Below are positions 36,810 to 44,636 of a stretch of 64,000 bases of DNA, in pieces. The translations under genes were made by a program, and so were the position numbers. Origin of the DNA: Bradyrhizobium sp. Gha. GTDB taxonomy: Bacteria > Pseudomonadota > Alphaproteobacteria > Rhizobiales > Xanthobacteraceae. The notes beneath the pieces are model-generated. The model was given only the letters and a program-made list of their open reading frames with translations, ran no database searches and was not told the DNA's origin. The stretch covers positions 1-64,000 of the forward strand of contig NZ_FOQM01000027.1 of assembly GCF_900113735.1 (NCBI RefSeq). Reading direction: 5' to 3'. Every line of letters starts with the position of its first letter. Within the stretch, counting starts at the first letter, position 1.

Positions 36810-36959
36810 TTTCCAGATTTCCTCGCCTGCTTGGGGCCATTCTGCCTTGCAGAAATCGGAAAGAAAGCTGAAAAAAATCGGTAAGTCTCTTTCCGTATTG
36901 AGGAAGAATGGACCGGCTTCTCCAGTTGCGGCGCCGAACGGGCAGGGCTCGGCACGCTG

Positions 36960-37109
36960 GTCCAGCCGCTCTAGATCCGCGGCCGACGATGAACGTGGCC
37001 TACCAGAACCCCGTCCGGCTGCCGGCGAAGATCAGCGCGTTTTTCGGACTTTCTGGTCGAGCACATCCGCGCACAGTCCGATGCCGGCATCTGCATCGAG
37101 GCGACGTAA
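36960..37109 (+). pseudogene. C-terminal remnant of a LysR-family regulator
   Basis: In two frames the plus strand encodes PRPTMNVAYQNPVRLPAKIS and then FLVEHIRAQSDAGICIEAT with a TAA at 37107. Restoring one base in a T5 run near 37040 joins them as AF(S)DFLVEH, the typical end of LysR proteins. No DNA-binding or central part remains upstream. It lies beyond the catabolic operon, so it may be what is left of that operon's regulator. Confidence 0.72.
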
Positions 37110-37124
37110 ACAGCGCAGCCGGCG

Positions 37125-37415
37125 CTACTCGGAACGTTCCTGCACCCGCACCCGACCGATGGATGACCGCGACCGGGGGGCCACCCGCGGTTCCTGCGGC
37201 GCAGCGCGCCTGACAGCCTCGGCCTCGCGCTGTTCTTTCCGGACTTGCCGCGCGCTTCGCATGGCCCGCTTGATGAAGGGATGTTGCGCATCCTCGGCGA
37301 AGAACAGCACCACCTCGCAGCACGGGCATTGCCTGGAATAGCCGTCCTGCACCCGCCCAGCGCGGTCGCGAAACATCGCCTTGCAACGCGTGCACTGAAT
37401 CTGGACTGAACTCAT
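37125..37415 (-). CDS. Small protein with two CxxC motifs
   Basis: The 96-residue product has IQCTRCKAMFRDRAGRVQDG, then QCPCCEVVLFF, a zinc-ribbon-like arrangement, followed by a basic Arg-rich tail that may bind nucleic acid. Start at ATG 37415. No family recognised. Confidence 0.6.
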   Translation of the reverse strand: MSSVQIQCTRCKAMFRDRAGRVQDGYSRQCPCCEVVLFFAEDAQHPFIKRAMRSARQVRKEQREAEAVRRAAPQEPRVAPRSRSSIGRVRVQERSE

Positions 37416-37552
37416 GGGCCGGCAACAATGAACACTGGAGATCGGCGGTCACGCTGAGCGGAATGTCTGAAGAAAGGCTGAAGGCCCGCGCGCGGTCTCA
37501 TCGCGCGCCGGCAGCACCGTCGCGCGGTCCGTCCGAGCCGGAGTGACCTCGG

Positions 37553-37795
37553 TCACTTCGGAACGTGGTCGATCTTGTGGCCCAAATGCCCGGTCTGATG
37601 ATCGCGCCGCAACTGGCTCAGCGACGTTTCGTTCAGCTGTTGCAAGGCTTCGCTGAGTTTCGTCGTATCGGGATACCCGGCGGCAAAACTCTTTCCATAG
37701 ATATGGCGCAGCGTGCCGATCAGCGTGTTGCCGTGCTTTTTGATGATCTCGCCATCCTTGTCCCGGTGGCGACCATCCAGGCCATGTTCCTTCAT
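37553..37795 (-). CDS. Conserved hypothetical protein of rhizobia
   Basis: An 80-residue protein starting MKEHGLDGRHRDKDGEIIKK and continuing IGTLRHIYGKSFAAGYP, then ALQQLNETSLSQLRRDHQ. I recognise this as a small conserved protein of Bradyrhizobium and relatives with no known role. Composition is basic and hydrophilic, consistent with a cytoplasmic nucleic-acid or protein-binding peptide. Confidence 0.75.
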   Translation of the reverse strand: MKEHGLDGRHRDKDGEIIKKHGNTLIGTLRHIYGKSFAAGYPDTTKLSEALQQLNETSLSQLRRDHQTGHLGHKIDHVPK

Positions 37796-37819
37796 GGCTC
37801 ACTCCCTGTGTGAGGGCGG

Positions 37820-37990
37820 CTAGGCTGCCTGCTCCTCAAACGAGGTGTAAACCCGGCCCTGGGGATCGACGATCTGAACATCCCGGCATCCGTCCTCGAT
37901 CAGCTCCCTGGCCTTCTTGAGGGCGGCAGTCAGTGACTCCCGCTTGAGGTTGACCACTCCTGCCGTGTCGAAACCGGTGATTTCAAACAT
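37820..37990 (-). CDS. Small hypothetical protein
   Basis: I start at the ATG 37990, giving 56 residues: MFEITGFDTAGVVNLKRESL then ALKKARELIEDGCRDVQIVD. The SD GGGAGG-like GGAGCGGC lies just upstream, and the longer frame (to 38098) has no homologous look. Similar short proteins with a DVQIxDPxG core occur in rhizobial genomes. It lies 25 bases before the 37795 gene on the same strand and may share its transcript. Confidence 0.62.
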   Translation of the reverse strand: MFEITGFDTAGVVNLKRESLTAALKKARELIEDGCRDVQIVDPQGRVYTSFEEQAA

Positions 37991-38278
37991 GCCGCTCCTC
38001 CCATTTTGTCGAATCCTACACCTTTCCGACGGGTTGTCTCCTGGCTTTTTTGGAGGCGACGCATGGAACGGGAACAGAGTGCAGGGCCGATCGTCCATCG
38101 GGCAGCCCCGTATTCGGCCGGGGTCACGGGGCGTGCCGGGCGGTCACGCCGCTAACGTGGAATTAATCCGAAATGCTCACAATTTGAAGCAGTTGTGTAA
38201 GTGAGTGCTGCGTAAGGGAGACGTCGCGATGACGTTCCGGCGACGGCCTCCTTTTGCTCGCTCATGAGGTCAATGCGC

Positions 38279-38941
38279 ATGACCACGACATCCGAAACGC
38301 TGGCCTTCGCCGAGCACCTCGACGGTGCTGCACTTGCAGCCGCGGCATTCCAATCCGAAGCCGAACGCGAAGCGCCGGAAGCTCCTGAAACGCTCAAGCG
38401 TTCGAGCCGGAAATCCGTACTGGCATTGGCGGTGTGTGCCCTGGCGATCAATGGCGCGGCCGCTATCTATACGTTGCCGGTTGATCTCAGCTTGCCTGAC
38501 ATCAGCAACCTGGCCGCGCTGTTTCCGCGCCAGGATGAGGTCACGCCAAAGCCGGATCCGATCGTTGCGGCCTTGAAGGAGATCCAGTCGACCCAGCAGC
38601 AACAGGCCGCCGCCCTGCAGGAGATCAATTCCTCCTTGCAGCAAAGCACGGCTCTGCGTCAGCAGGATTCGACCACCCTCCTGTCGCTCCGCCAGACCAT
38701 CACCGACGAACGGGGCGACGTGAAGAAGATCTCGCCGCAGCTTTCGACGCTGATCGCGAAGATCGACACCCTGCAAAGTTCGATGATGTCGGAAGTCACG
38801 TCCTCAATCCCAAGATTGCGCGCGCGCGATCGGTTGTTGATGCGCAAGCGGATGGCTCGGCAGCCGAAATCGATCGGGCCGGTTTCGGTCGGAGGTGCTC
38901 CGCTCACGGCGCCGGCGACGGTTGCGGTTCCGGAGAGCTGA
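38279..38941 (+). CDS. Membrane-anchored coiled-coil protein
   Basis: A 220-residue protein with one membrane helix (SVLALAVCALAINGAAAIYT, near residues 46-65) and then a long Gln-rich coiled coil (EIQSTQQQQAAALQEINSSL...). The C-terminal part is basic, then Pro/Ala-rich. An AGG nine bases before the ATG at 38279 favours this start over 38264. The N-terminal 45 residues are probably cytoplasmic and the coil periplasmic. No function recognised. Confidence 0.7.
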   Translation: MTTTSETLAFAEHLDGAALAAAAFQSEAEREAPEAPETLKRSSRKSVLALAVCALAINGAAAIYTLPVDLSLPDISNLAALFPRQDEVTPKPDPIVAALKEIQSTQQQQAAALQEINSSLQQSTALRQQDSTTLLSLRQTITDERGDVKKISPQLSTLIAKIDTLQSSMMSEVTSSIPRLRARDRLLMRKRMARQPKSIGPVSVGGAPLTAPATVAVPES

Positions 38942-39009
38942 GGGCAGGTTCAGCTCTTTAGTTCGGTGGTCGGATAGAGCTCACGAGGAGTTTTGGAAGC
39001 CGCGGAATT

Positions 39010-39327
39010 TCAGTGCCTGGCGGCCCTTTCCAAAAACTTGAGCAGCGACGGTGATACATCGCCGAGCTCGACGAAGCGTCGGCGGAGCTCATCGGCAATG
39101 TCCGCGGTCACATCGCGCGACCATCCCTCTGCCGTGTTGAAGGCAACGATGCGAGCGGGATGTTCGTACTGGCCTTCAGTCAGGTGCCGCACCAGCGTGG
39201 CGCGACCCGTATCCTCTTCGGCAGTTTCGCACCAGGCGCGGCCGAGCCGTCCCCCAAAGTCCTCAAGCACGAGATAGACATCACGGTCGGTTGGGGCGAT
39301 CGGCACGATTGAGGGCGACCTGCTCAC
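39010..39327 (-). CDS. Conserved hypothetical protein
   Basis: The 105-residue sequence includes DRDVYLVLEDFGGRLGRAWC, TGRATLVRHLTEGQYEHPAR and AFNTAEGWSRDVTADIADEL. I recognise this wording from small proteins in Bradyrhizobium with no assigned function. Starts at ATG 39327. Confidence 0.75.
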   Translation of the reverse strand: MSRSPSIVPIAPTDRDVYLVLEDFGGRLGRAWCETAEEDTGRATLVRHLTEGQYEHPARIVAFNTAEGWSRDVTADIADELRRRFVELGDVSPSLLKFLERAARH

Positions 39328-39777
39328 GAGACCCTCCGCTTTCTGGCTTGGTTTCGGTGCCGGAATCTTGAGCTTCCGTGACCGAAAAGTCGACTAGCGA
39401 AAAGGAGTTAGTCCATCGCGCGAGCAGGGTGGCACTGCCGCCCGGCACTTGCACCCACGCCGGACGCCTGGCGGCACACGCTCGGCGGGAGCAAGCGCCA
39501 AGGAGACACCGCTTGGACGGCTGGGCACGGAGCCAGCAGCCCGCGCAACAGCAGCAGGCGATCGTGACGGCGGAGATCAGGCGCATACTGGGGGGATCGC
39601 ACGTGAAACGCCGCCGCCGAACCCACAGGAAGCGTGACCGGCAGCGGCTCATGGCGCACCGGCGACGGCTGAAGCGATATCGACCAAGGGCCCGCCGGGC
39701 ATCCAAGTCTGCGGGCTTCTCTCTTGCGGCCCTCTTAGCTGACCAGTTTAATGCTCTCGATCACTGGGAGGATTGCG
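39328..39777. other. Intergenic region with no supported gene
   Basis: About 450 bases. Frames on both strands reach 160 codons (for example 39378-39860 plus) but are Arg-rich shadows of high-GC sequence, without start signals or family patterns. Treated as non-coding. Confidence 0.4.
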
Positions 39778-40152
39778 ATGCAAAAATTGATTACGGCGGC
39801 CGTACTGGCTGCCGCGCTTGTACTTGCAGCATGTGGCAGAGATCCGGGGCCAAAGGGTGATCCTGGACCCCAGGGGCCGGCCGGCCCGCAAGGTGCCCAA
39901 GGGATTCAGGGTGTGCCAGGACCCCAGGGGCCAGCAGGGGCGCAAGGACCCCAAGGACCGCAGGGGCCAAAAGGTGACAAGGGAGACAAGGGCGATCCGG
40001 CGCCGGTCAATATCCGAGCGGTGCAGGCCGACGGCGCGGTCAATTGCGACGGCAGCGAAACGCTTGTGTCGGTGTTCTGCCCCAGTGGTGGCAGCGCGGA
40101 TGGCGGAAAGTGCAGCACTTCGCCGACAATTGGTCTTTGCCTGAAAAAGTGA
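39778..40152 (+). CDS. Collagen-like lipoprotein
   Basis: A 124-residue exported lipoprotein. Signal peptide MQKLITAAVLAAALVLAAC with lipobox LAAC at the cleavage site. Residues 25-76 are an unbroken run of about 17 Gly-X-Y triplets, rich in Pro, Gln, Lys and Asp, as in bacterial collagens. The C-terminal globular part has four Cys. GGAGG lies seven bases before the ATG at 39778, so the upstream in-frame start is not needed. The triplets predict trimeric triple helices on the cell surface; its role is unknown. Confidence 0.85.
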   Translation: MQKLITAAVLAAALVLAACGRDPGPKGDPGPQGPAGPQGAQGIQGVPGPQGPAGAQGPQGPQGPKGDKGDKGDPAPVNIRAVQADGAVNCDGSETLVSVFCPSGGSADGGKCSTSPTIGLCLKK

Positions 40153-40164
40153 AACTGGAGTAGG

Positions 40165-40188
40165 GCCCGCCGGTTCGCGCTGGCGGGC
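40165..40188 (+). terminator. GC-rich hairpin after the collagen-like gene
   Basis: GCCCGCCGG / CTGGCGGGC around TTCGCG. The T-run behind it is weak (TACTTGT), so it is at best a moderate terminator. Similar hairpins occur at 42931 and near 42340. Confidence 0.5.
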
Positions 40189-40194
40189 TACTTG

Positions 40195-40308
40195 TCATGT
40201 AAGGCAGGACATAATCGCTAAAGCAACGTCGGCGCGCAGGTCTGCGGAATACGCTGAAAACACAACGCCGGCGATGAGCGCGACAGCAATCACTTTGAAA
40301 AAAATCAT
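40195..40308 (-). CDS. Small hydrophobic peptide
   Basis: A 37-residue ORF, too short for most gene finders, starts at ATG 40308 with AGGGG nine bases upstream. It reads MIFFKVIAVALIAGVVFSAY then SADLRADVALAIMSCLT, which is a signal peptide or single membrane helix plus a short tail. It is convergent with the collagen-like gene; only short distance separates the two stops. Expression is not proven. Confidence 0.42.
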   Translation of the reverse strand: MIFFKVIAVALIAGVVFSAYSADLRADVALAIMSCLT

Positions 40309-40392
40309 TTGGAATTCCCCTCTTCAATTCAGGTGCCGAAGGGTAGGCCGGATTCATTTCCGTAGTGCTTCACGGGCATACTGAACGATTTC

Positions 40393-40667
40393 GTACACGT
40401 GGTCGTGATGAATCGGGAAAAAGCGGCAGTTCATCGAGGCGCGTGGACCATGCAACCTGCTTTAGAGGTTTGCATCAGGAGCTACCCCATTGCCAGCAAA
40501 TATCGACTCGATTGTTTCTGCCCATGTGCCAGACATGCGAGAGCTTCGGCGCCAGTTGCTCAACGCGCTTCACTCAACATCCAGCATCAACACATCAGTC
40601 TCGAGATTCGATACTCGAGGACCTCCGCGTGATAGAGGATGGACTAGAGCAGCTCGAGCCGCGCTAG
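40393..40667 (+). repeat. Duplicated block, copy A (copy B at 42985-43276)
   Basis: This block begins GTACACGTGGTCGTGATGAA and matches 42985-43276 over most of its length, including the upstream leader (GGGAAAAA...CGGCA, CATGCAACCT, AGGAGCTACC) and the ORF that follows. Copy A carries a 26-base deletion and smaller indels inside the ORF, so it is the decayed one. Confidence 0.75.
40490..40667 (+). pseudogene. Decayed copy of the small protein gene at 43082
   Basis: It begins with the same TTG start and Shine-Dalgarno layout and encodes PANIDSIVSAHV, then DMRELRRQLLN. About 26 bases that encode RLKNRQALE in copy B are missing. A later shift moves the end to another frame, where SRDSILEDLRVIEDGLEQLE matches the end of copy B. 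It can no longer make the full protein. Confidence 0.75.
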
Positions 40668-40731
40668 TCGAAAAGCCCCGAAGCGCCAGAGTGCGATCAA
40701 GCGCACAGACCAATGCCGCTTCAGGACAGAC

Positions 40732-40772
40732 AAAAAGGCCCCAGCTTCACCAAAGGAAAAGTGAGCTGGGGC
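40732..40772 (-). terminator. Intrinsic terminator (minus strand)
   Basis: GCCCCAGCTTCAC and GTGAGCTGGGGC form a long stem with one extra base, around an AAAGGAAAA loop; on the minus strand a T5 run follows. It lies 240 bases after the PAP2 gene end, on the same strand as that gene. Confidence 0.75.
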
Positions 40773-41012
40773 ACAAGTCACCTTCGCCCAGGTTCTTGAT
40801 CCCGGGTATCTGGAGAACTTGGCAAGCTCACCGTCGTTCCGCGACCGAGATTTGGCCTTAGGAACGCACACAACAAATGTTAGTTGAAGGCTGCAGATAT
40901 GCGCAGCGGGGTGGCCGTGTGTGACAAGGGCACCGAGCTAGACAGCAAGATCGCACACTACCAAGCGATGCCCAGAACCAACTACGTGGGCGTGCGACAG
41001 GATTTGAGGGAA

Positions 41013-41723
41013 TTATCGGTTGAAGCCGATGAACAGATGAATGATAGCCATGCCGAAACGTCTGGTGATCTGGAAGGCGCCCGAAATTTCGGCCAGCCCG
41101 ATAAAGAACAGCCCATAAAAATAAGGCGTATAGCGTGGCTCCAACGCAAGGATCGGCGCTGCGAACCGTCGCCTGACCGGTTCGCGGTTGATAACGATGC
41201 TGGTTGCGATGCCGATCAGGGCGCCGACAAGCACGTCGCTCGGATAGTGGATGCCGAGGTAGACCCGCGCCACCGCAACCAACGTGGCGAATAGTCCGAA
41301 GAACAGGCCCCACCATCTCGAAATCAGCCAGAGGCTGGCGGCGATGGCAAAGAGATAGGTTGCGTAGTCACTCGGGAAGCTGCTCCAGTGTTCGAGGTCT
41401 GGGTGCCAGGGCGATGCCATGCTCGGCGGGTTGGCCCCGATGCTGTACATCGGGCGGTCGCGGAAGGGCTCGAGCGTGGATAGCGTGCGATTGATGATTA
41501 GCGACGCGGCGACCACAAGCAACATGGTCAAAACCGTTTCGCGCCGCCGCTGCATTTCCTTGTCAGGCCAGTACCACAACAGCCCGACGATGCCCATGAA
41601 GAGCGCGCCCTTGAGTATCTCAATACTGTTAACGACGATCCGGTCCAGTGCCGGACTCCAGCCGCAGAAATCGTTCAAGGCTCGGAAGATCGAGACGTCA
41701 AGTCCGACAAGAAAATCTGTCAC
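41013..41723 (-). CDS. PAP2-family phosphatase, membrane bound
   Basis: A 236-residue protein with about five membrane helices. The phosphatase signature pieces are present in order: RTLSTLEPFRDRP (first Arg-Pro), SSFPSDYATY (PSxx form of the second motif) and ARVYLGIHYPSDVLVG (third motif with the His nucleophile). PAP2 enzymes dephosphorylate lipids such as undecaprenyl diphosphate or phosphatidate. A GTGAT-N4-ATCAA near-palindrome lies just upstream but has the wrong distance for a FixK-type promoter. Confidence 0.83.
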   Translation of the reverse strand: MTDFLVGLDVSIFRALNDFCGWSPALDRIVVNSIEILKGALFMGIVGLLWYWPDKEMQRRRETVLTMLLVVAASLIINRTLSTLEPFRDRPMYSIGANPPSMASPWHPDLEHWSSFPSDYATYLFAIAASLWLISRWWGLFFGLFATLVAVARVYLGIHYPSDVLVGALIGIATSIVINREPVRRRFAAPILALEPRYTPYFYGLFFIGLAEISGAFQITRRFGMAIIHLFIGFNR

Positions 41724-41758
41724 AGGTGCCTGCCTCCGCGTCGACCAAGTGATCTAGA

Positions 41759-41996
41759 TCAACTCGAATGAAAGCACCGACGGCGCTCCCGTGCGCACTG
41801 GTCGAGCACGAACAGCCGGATCGCGGACGACAGGTGCCCTGCTGGCGGTTGCGGTCAATCTCACTAACTAGATCCGACAGCGTCATGTTGCGCTGGCTGG
41901 AAATCTCCTTCATGCCCGTCCAGAACGCTTCTTCCAGGCTGACTCTGACTTGTGGCCGCCGACCACCATCGATCGTTTAACGATGGGCGATCTCAT
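41759..41996 (-). pseudogene. Ribbon-helix-helix (RHH_4) protein, frameshifted
   Basis: Starts at ATG 41996 as RSPIVKRSMVVGGHKS. Adding one base gives SLEEAFWTGMKEISSQRNMT then LSDLVSEIDRNRQQG; adding another gives LSSAIRLFVLDQC before the stop at 41759. This is the whole RHH_4 domain of DUF4326-like small regulators. Two single-base deletions break it. It sits next to the PAP2 gene. Confidence 0.75.
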
Positions 41997-42034
41997 GCCT
42001 ATTCCTCGCGCTCGGCGGCCGGCGCACCGTGCCG

Positions 42035-42229
42035 TCAGGGGCGGGCGTCTGTTCTGGCTCGGCGTTGCAGGGCTTCGGTGGCTTTCCGAAAATACTCTGC
42101 CACGCTGAGAAGAGCCTCTCGCTCGAGATCGAGGGAAGCGATGAGCGCATGTTCTCTGCATGCCGTTTCGAGCCTGCGGAATTCCTTCAATTCCCGCTTC
42201 GACGCTAGCCCCCAAGCCCGAGGCGACAC
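42035..42229 (-). CDS. Small helical protein
   Basis: The 64-residue product contains EFRRLETACREHALIASLDL and LLSVAEYFRKATEALQR, regular helical sequence that looks like a real small rhizobial protein. The product of the gene at 42588 has a similar helix-hairpin character. Starts at 42229. No function known. Confidence 0.5.
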   Translation of the reverse strand: MSPRAWGLASKRELKEFRRLETACREHALIASLDLEREALLSVAEYFRKATEALQRRARTDARP

Positions 42230-42587
42230 GTTTAGGATCGAAGCGTCAATCTAGCCAATTGCCGAAAATTCCCGCAACACATATGTAAACCTCGCGCGAA
42301 ACGTCGCACCCCTAGTTCCGGCTTTGGAACGGGGCGAGCCGTTCGCGCTGGCGGGCCTTGTTCTCGGCGCCGGAACCTTCCTGTAGAGGAGCCGGTACTG
42401 GCCTGTTTCCGAGCGCGGTGGCCTGGTTTGATTTTGGGAGTGGCCTAATTCGCCCGCTCACCACAGTCCGGCACCATGACGTGGATCAGGCTTTGGTCCT
42501 GATAGAACGAGTCCCGTGAACCCATCATTTGTGGTATTCCAGTCGTTGGCGACCTGCTAATGCGCCCGGGATGATCGGGACGGCTCC
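42230..42587. other. Intergenic region, no gene seen
   Basis: About 358 bases. It includes a GTTCGCGCTGGCGGGC half-hairpin near 42340, related to the hairpins at 40165 and 42931, but the matching left arm is weak. Nothing else is recognised. Confidence 0.4.
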
Positions 42588-42776
42588 ATGAAAGACATCC
42601 TTGCCCACCTTGAGACTCTTCGGGTGAACATCGCCAAATGCGAGGAGCTTGAGCGGTCGGCCAAGAGCGATATCAAGCGAAGCGTCTTTCGCCGCACGGC
42701 GGCGCACTACAGGGTTTTGGCTGGCGAACTGGAGCGCGCATTAGCTGAAATGCAGGCCAAAGACGCCGCAGAGTAA
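42588..42776 (+). CDS. Small helical protein
   Basis: A 62-residue ORF starting at ATG 42588: MKDILAHLETLRVNIAKCEE then RTAAHYRVLAGELERALAEM. Two amphipathic helices. A purine-rich GACGGCTCC lies before the start, no strong Shine-Dalgarno. Similar small proteins accompany stress genes in Bradyrhizobium. Confidence 0.58.
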   Translation: MKDILAHLETLRVNIAKCEELERSAKSDIKRSVFRRTAAHYRVLAGELERALAEMQAKDAAE

Positions 42777-43081
42777 GGCCCTCAGTCGGCCTCTCTCGCC
42801 TTTATCGCTCGACCCTGGTCACCTCGCTCGAAGTCGGGTCGGATGTCGGCACCGCGGCTGCCGCAGCCTTGACAGATGAAGCGCGGCTCGACTCGGACAG
42901 CCTAATTTCGTCGGGACAGCGATCACATGCCCGCCGGTTCACGCTGGCGGACCTTTTTTCCCATGTGGGGACACAAAAGCTTTTGTACACGTGGTCGTGA
43001 TGAAGTCGGGAAAAATCGGCAATTCCTCAACGCACGTGCTACCATGCAACCTATTTTAGAGATTTGTATTAGGAGCTACCA
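42777..43081. other. Intergenic region with terminator and leader of copy B
   Basis: About 305 bases. It holds the terminator at 42931-42959 and, from 42985, the upstream part of the duplicated block. No other gene. Confidence 0.5.
42931..42959 (+). terminator. Intrinsic terminator after the 42588 gene
   Basis: CCGCCGG (42931-42937) and CTGGCGG (42944-42950) pair with one G-U around TTCACG; T6 follows at 42954-42959. Confidence 0.75.
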
Positions 43082-43276
43082 TTGCCAGCAAGTATTGGAT
43101 CGATTGTTTCTGCCTATGTTCGATTGAAGAACCGGCAAGCTCTGGAAGATATGCGAGAGCTTCGGCGCCAGTTGCTTGAAGGGCTACAGTCCACATCTGC
43201 GTCTCAGTCTCGAGAGTCTATACTCGAGGATCTCCGAGCGATCGAGGAAGGGCTAGAACAGCTCCAGACGCGCTAG
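42985..43276 (+). repeat. Duplicated block, copy B
   Basis: Copy of 40393-40667, starting GTACACGTGGTCGTGATGAA. It includes an intact reading frame (43082-43276), so this is the functional or younger copy. The shared leader of about 95 bases suggests the promoter was duplicated with the gene. Confidence 0.75.
43082..43276 (+). CDS. Small helical protein of the duplicated block
   Basis: TTG start at 43082 with AGGAG seven bases upstream. The 64 residues read MPASIGSIVSAYVRLKNRQA, then RELRRQLLEGLQST and EDLRAIEEGLEQLQ. Paralogue of the protein at 28529, with the same YVRLKNR core and IEEGL end. Function unknown; the conserved length and helix pattern suggest a protein-binding hairpin. Confidence 0.68.
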   Translation: MPASIGSIVSAYVRLKNRQALEDMRELRRQLLEGLQSTSASQSRESILEDLRAIEEGLEQLQTR

Positions 43277-43369
43277 CGGCTTCTCGATTGCACTGACTAC
43301 AGTTGGGAAAACATGGCACTGGCACGAACTGCACATGCTTCGGGTCTTAACCTGGATTAGATTTCGAAA

Positions 43370-43459
43370 ATGCGCAAAGAGCTGGCTGCTTGGGCATTCG
43401 CGATCGGGGCTGGTGTCTTCACCGTGGCCGCCGCCGCGATACTCATCTTCGGGGCTTGA
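43370..43459 (+). CDS. Small single-helix membrane peptide
   Basis: A 29-residue ORF at ATG 43370: MRKELAAWAFAIGAGVFTVA then AAAILIFGA. Two basic residues followed by one hydrophobic helix is typical of real small membrane proteins, but no clear Shine-Dalgarno precedes it. Confidence 0.35.
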   Translation: MRKELAAWAFAIGAGVFTVAAAAILIFGA

Positions 43460-44059
43460 TCTACCTCAAATCGCTTGATCCCGCACGGATGCCCTTTTGC
43501 CTAAGGCAGGACACCGAGCGGGTGCAGCGATGCAGCGTTGGATATTGCACCTGTCGCCCTCGCAGCCATCCTGTCGATGGCGCTTGCTGCTTAGCCCGAC
43601 GGCCATCCTTGGATGATGCCCCGCATGATCCGAGCGAACATTCTCGCCAAGCGGAGCGCTGGGCTGCGAAGCATCTGCTCCGGCCGCAGCCGACGCGATG
43701 GAAGATCATCAAAGTAGAAGTAGACGTCCCGCTGGCGGACGGTCCGATCCAAGCGGACCCGCACGACCGCAGCGCGAGCAAGCTGAGAAATCGTGCGTTC
43801 GTGCAGTCGATCCAAATTGTACCGTGCTGAAACCGAGCATCCAAAAGAGCCAAGCGACGCCGACCTCGAGATCGCGTGCGTCGCGACCTTTTCCTCGTGG
43901 GCGACCTAGAAGTTCATTCAGAATTGCAAGACCGGCATCGAAAGCTTCAGTTACAACGCGCCGTGGTCGCTCCGTCTACAATCTAACTTTGTTATCGAGC
44001 TGCAACGAGCTCCAAAAGAGGGGGTTGTAAACGGCTATTCTGGCTTCTTGGCGAGGCCA
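43460..44059. other. Intergenic region with no supported gene
   Basis: About 600 bases. The longest plus frame (to 43830) ends in WKIIKVEVDVPLADGPIQ, which has plausible composition, but no start, family or partner was recognised. Base composition is more A/T-rich than the core regions. It probably belongs to the same decayed accessory DNA as the recombinase remnant to the right. Confidence 0.35.
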
Positions 44060-44470
44060 GGGAGGTGCACGCGCTAAGTAGCGGTTTCTTTGTAGAGCTC
44101 GGCCTGGGCGAGCGTCTCCCAGCCGAAGATCGCCATCAAGTTGGTGCGGCGTCGCACCGTTCTTGGCCGCTATGGTCGCGCCGGCCCTGCGGAGCCGGTG
44201 GGCGCGTCCGGGCACCTCGGCTCGAGACAGCGGCTCGTACCAGTTGCCCAGCCCCTTAGTGCTGTAGGGTTTGCCGGACTCGGTTTCCAGGCCTTGGTGG
44301 CGGCGAGCTCGGCCTCGAAGCATTGGAATGACCATGGCCATGCGTGCCTTCGGCATCCCAGAAGACAGGATCAAGGTGCTTTGGCGCCAAACCGAGATCG
44401 AGGCAACGCAGCCCTGTCCGACGCTGGTCGCTTGAGCAAATCCAACTCAACCATGAGTTTTGCACTTGGG
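44060..44470 (-). pseudogene. Tyrosine recombinase (phage-type integrase) remnant
   Basis: The minus strand encodes SGKPYSTKGLGNWY, then AHRLRRAGATIAA, and in neighbouring frames NGATPHQL(M)AIFGWETLAQAELY. These are the last parts of phage-type integrases (AHGLRKAGA is the normal form of the second). Frame changes occur near 44200 and 44330, and the C-terminal region runs into stops. An upstream TGLRCLDL (near 44440) fits the earlier catalytic Arg region. The copy cannot be active. It marks an old integration event beside the stress island. Confidence 0.72.
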
Positions 44471-44636
44471 CTCGGGTTGAGTATGATCTCTATTATTTGG
44501 CCGTATGATCCTCTTGGGAGGCTGCAATGGATTACAATTTAAGATGCCGAATAGAGAGAACTGAAAAAGCCTAAAGCCGATGGGTCATCTTGACCAGCAT
44601 CAAGGCATCGCAGATTTCTTTGCGTATAATGCGATC

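Noticed and set aside
39378..39860. 160-codon ORF overlapping the collagen-like gene start
   Set aside because: Arg-rich shadow composition, no Shine-Dalgarno and overlap with a well-supported gene.
41749..41762. GTGATCTAGATCAA as a FixK/FNR box
   Set aside because: First half has G instead of T, it lies too close to the PAP2 start (about 30 bases), and it overlaps the end of a pseudogene.
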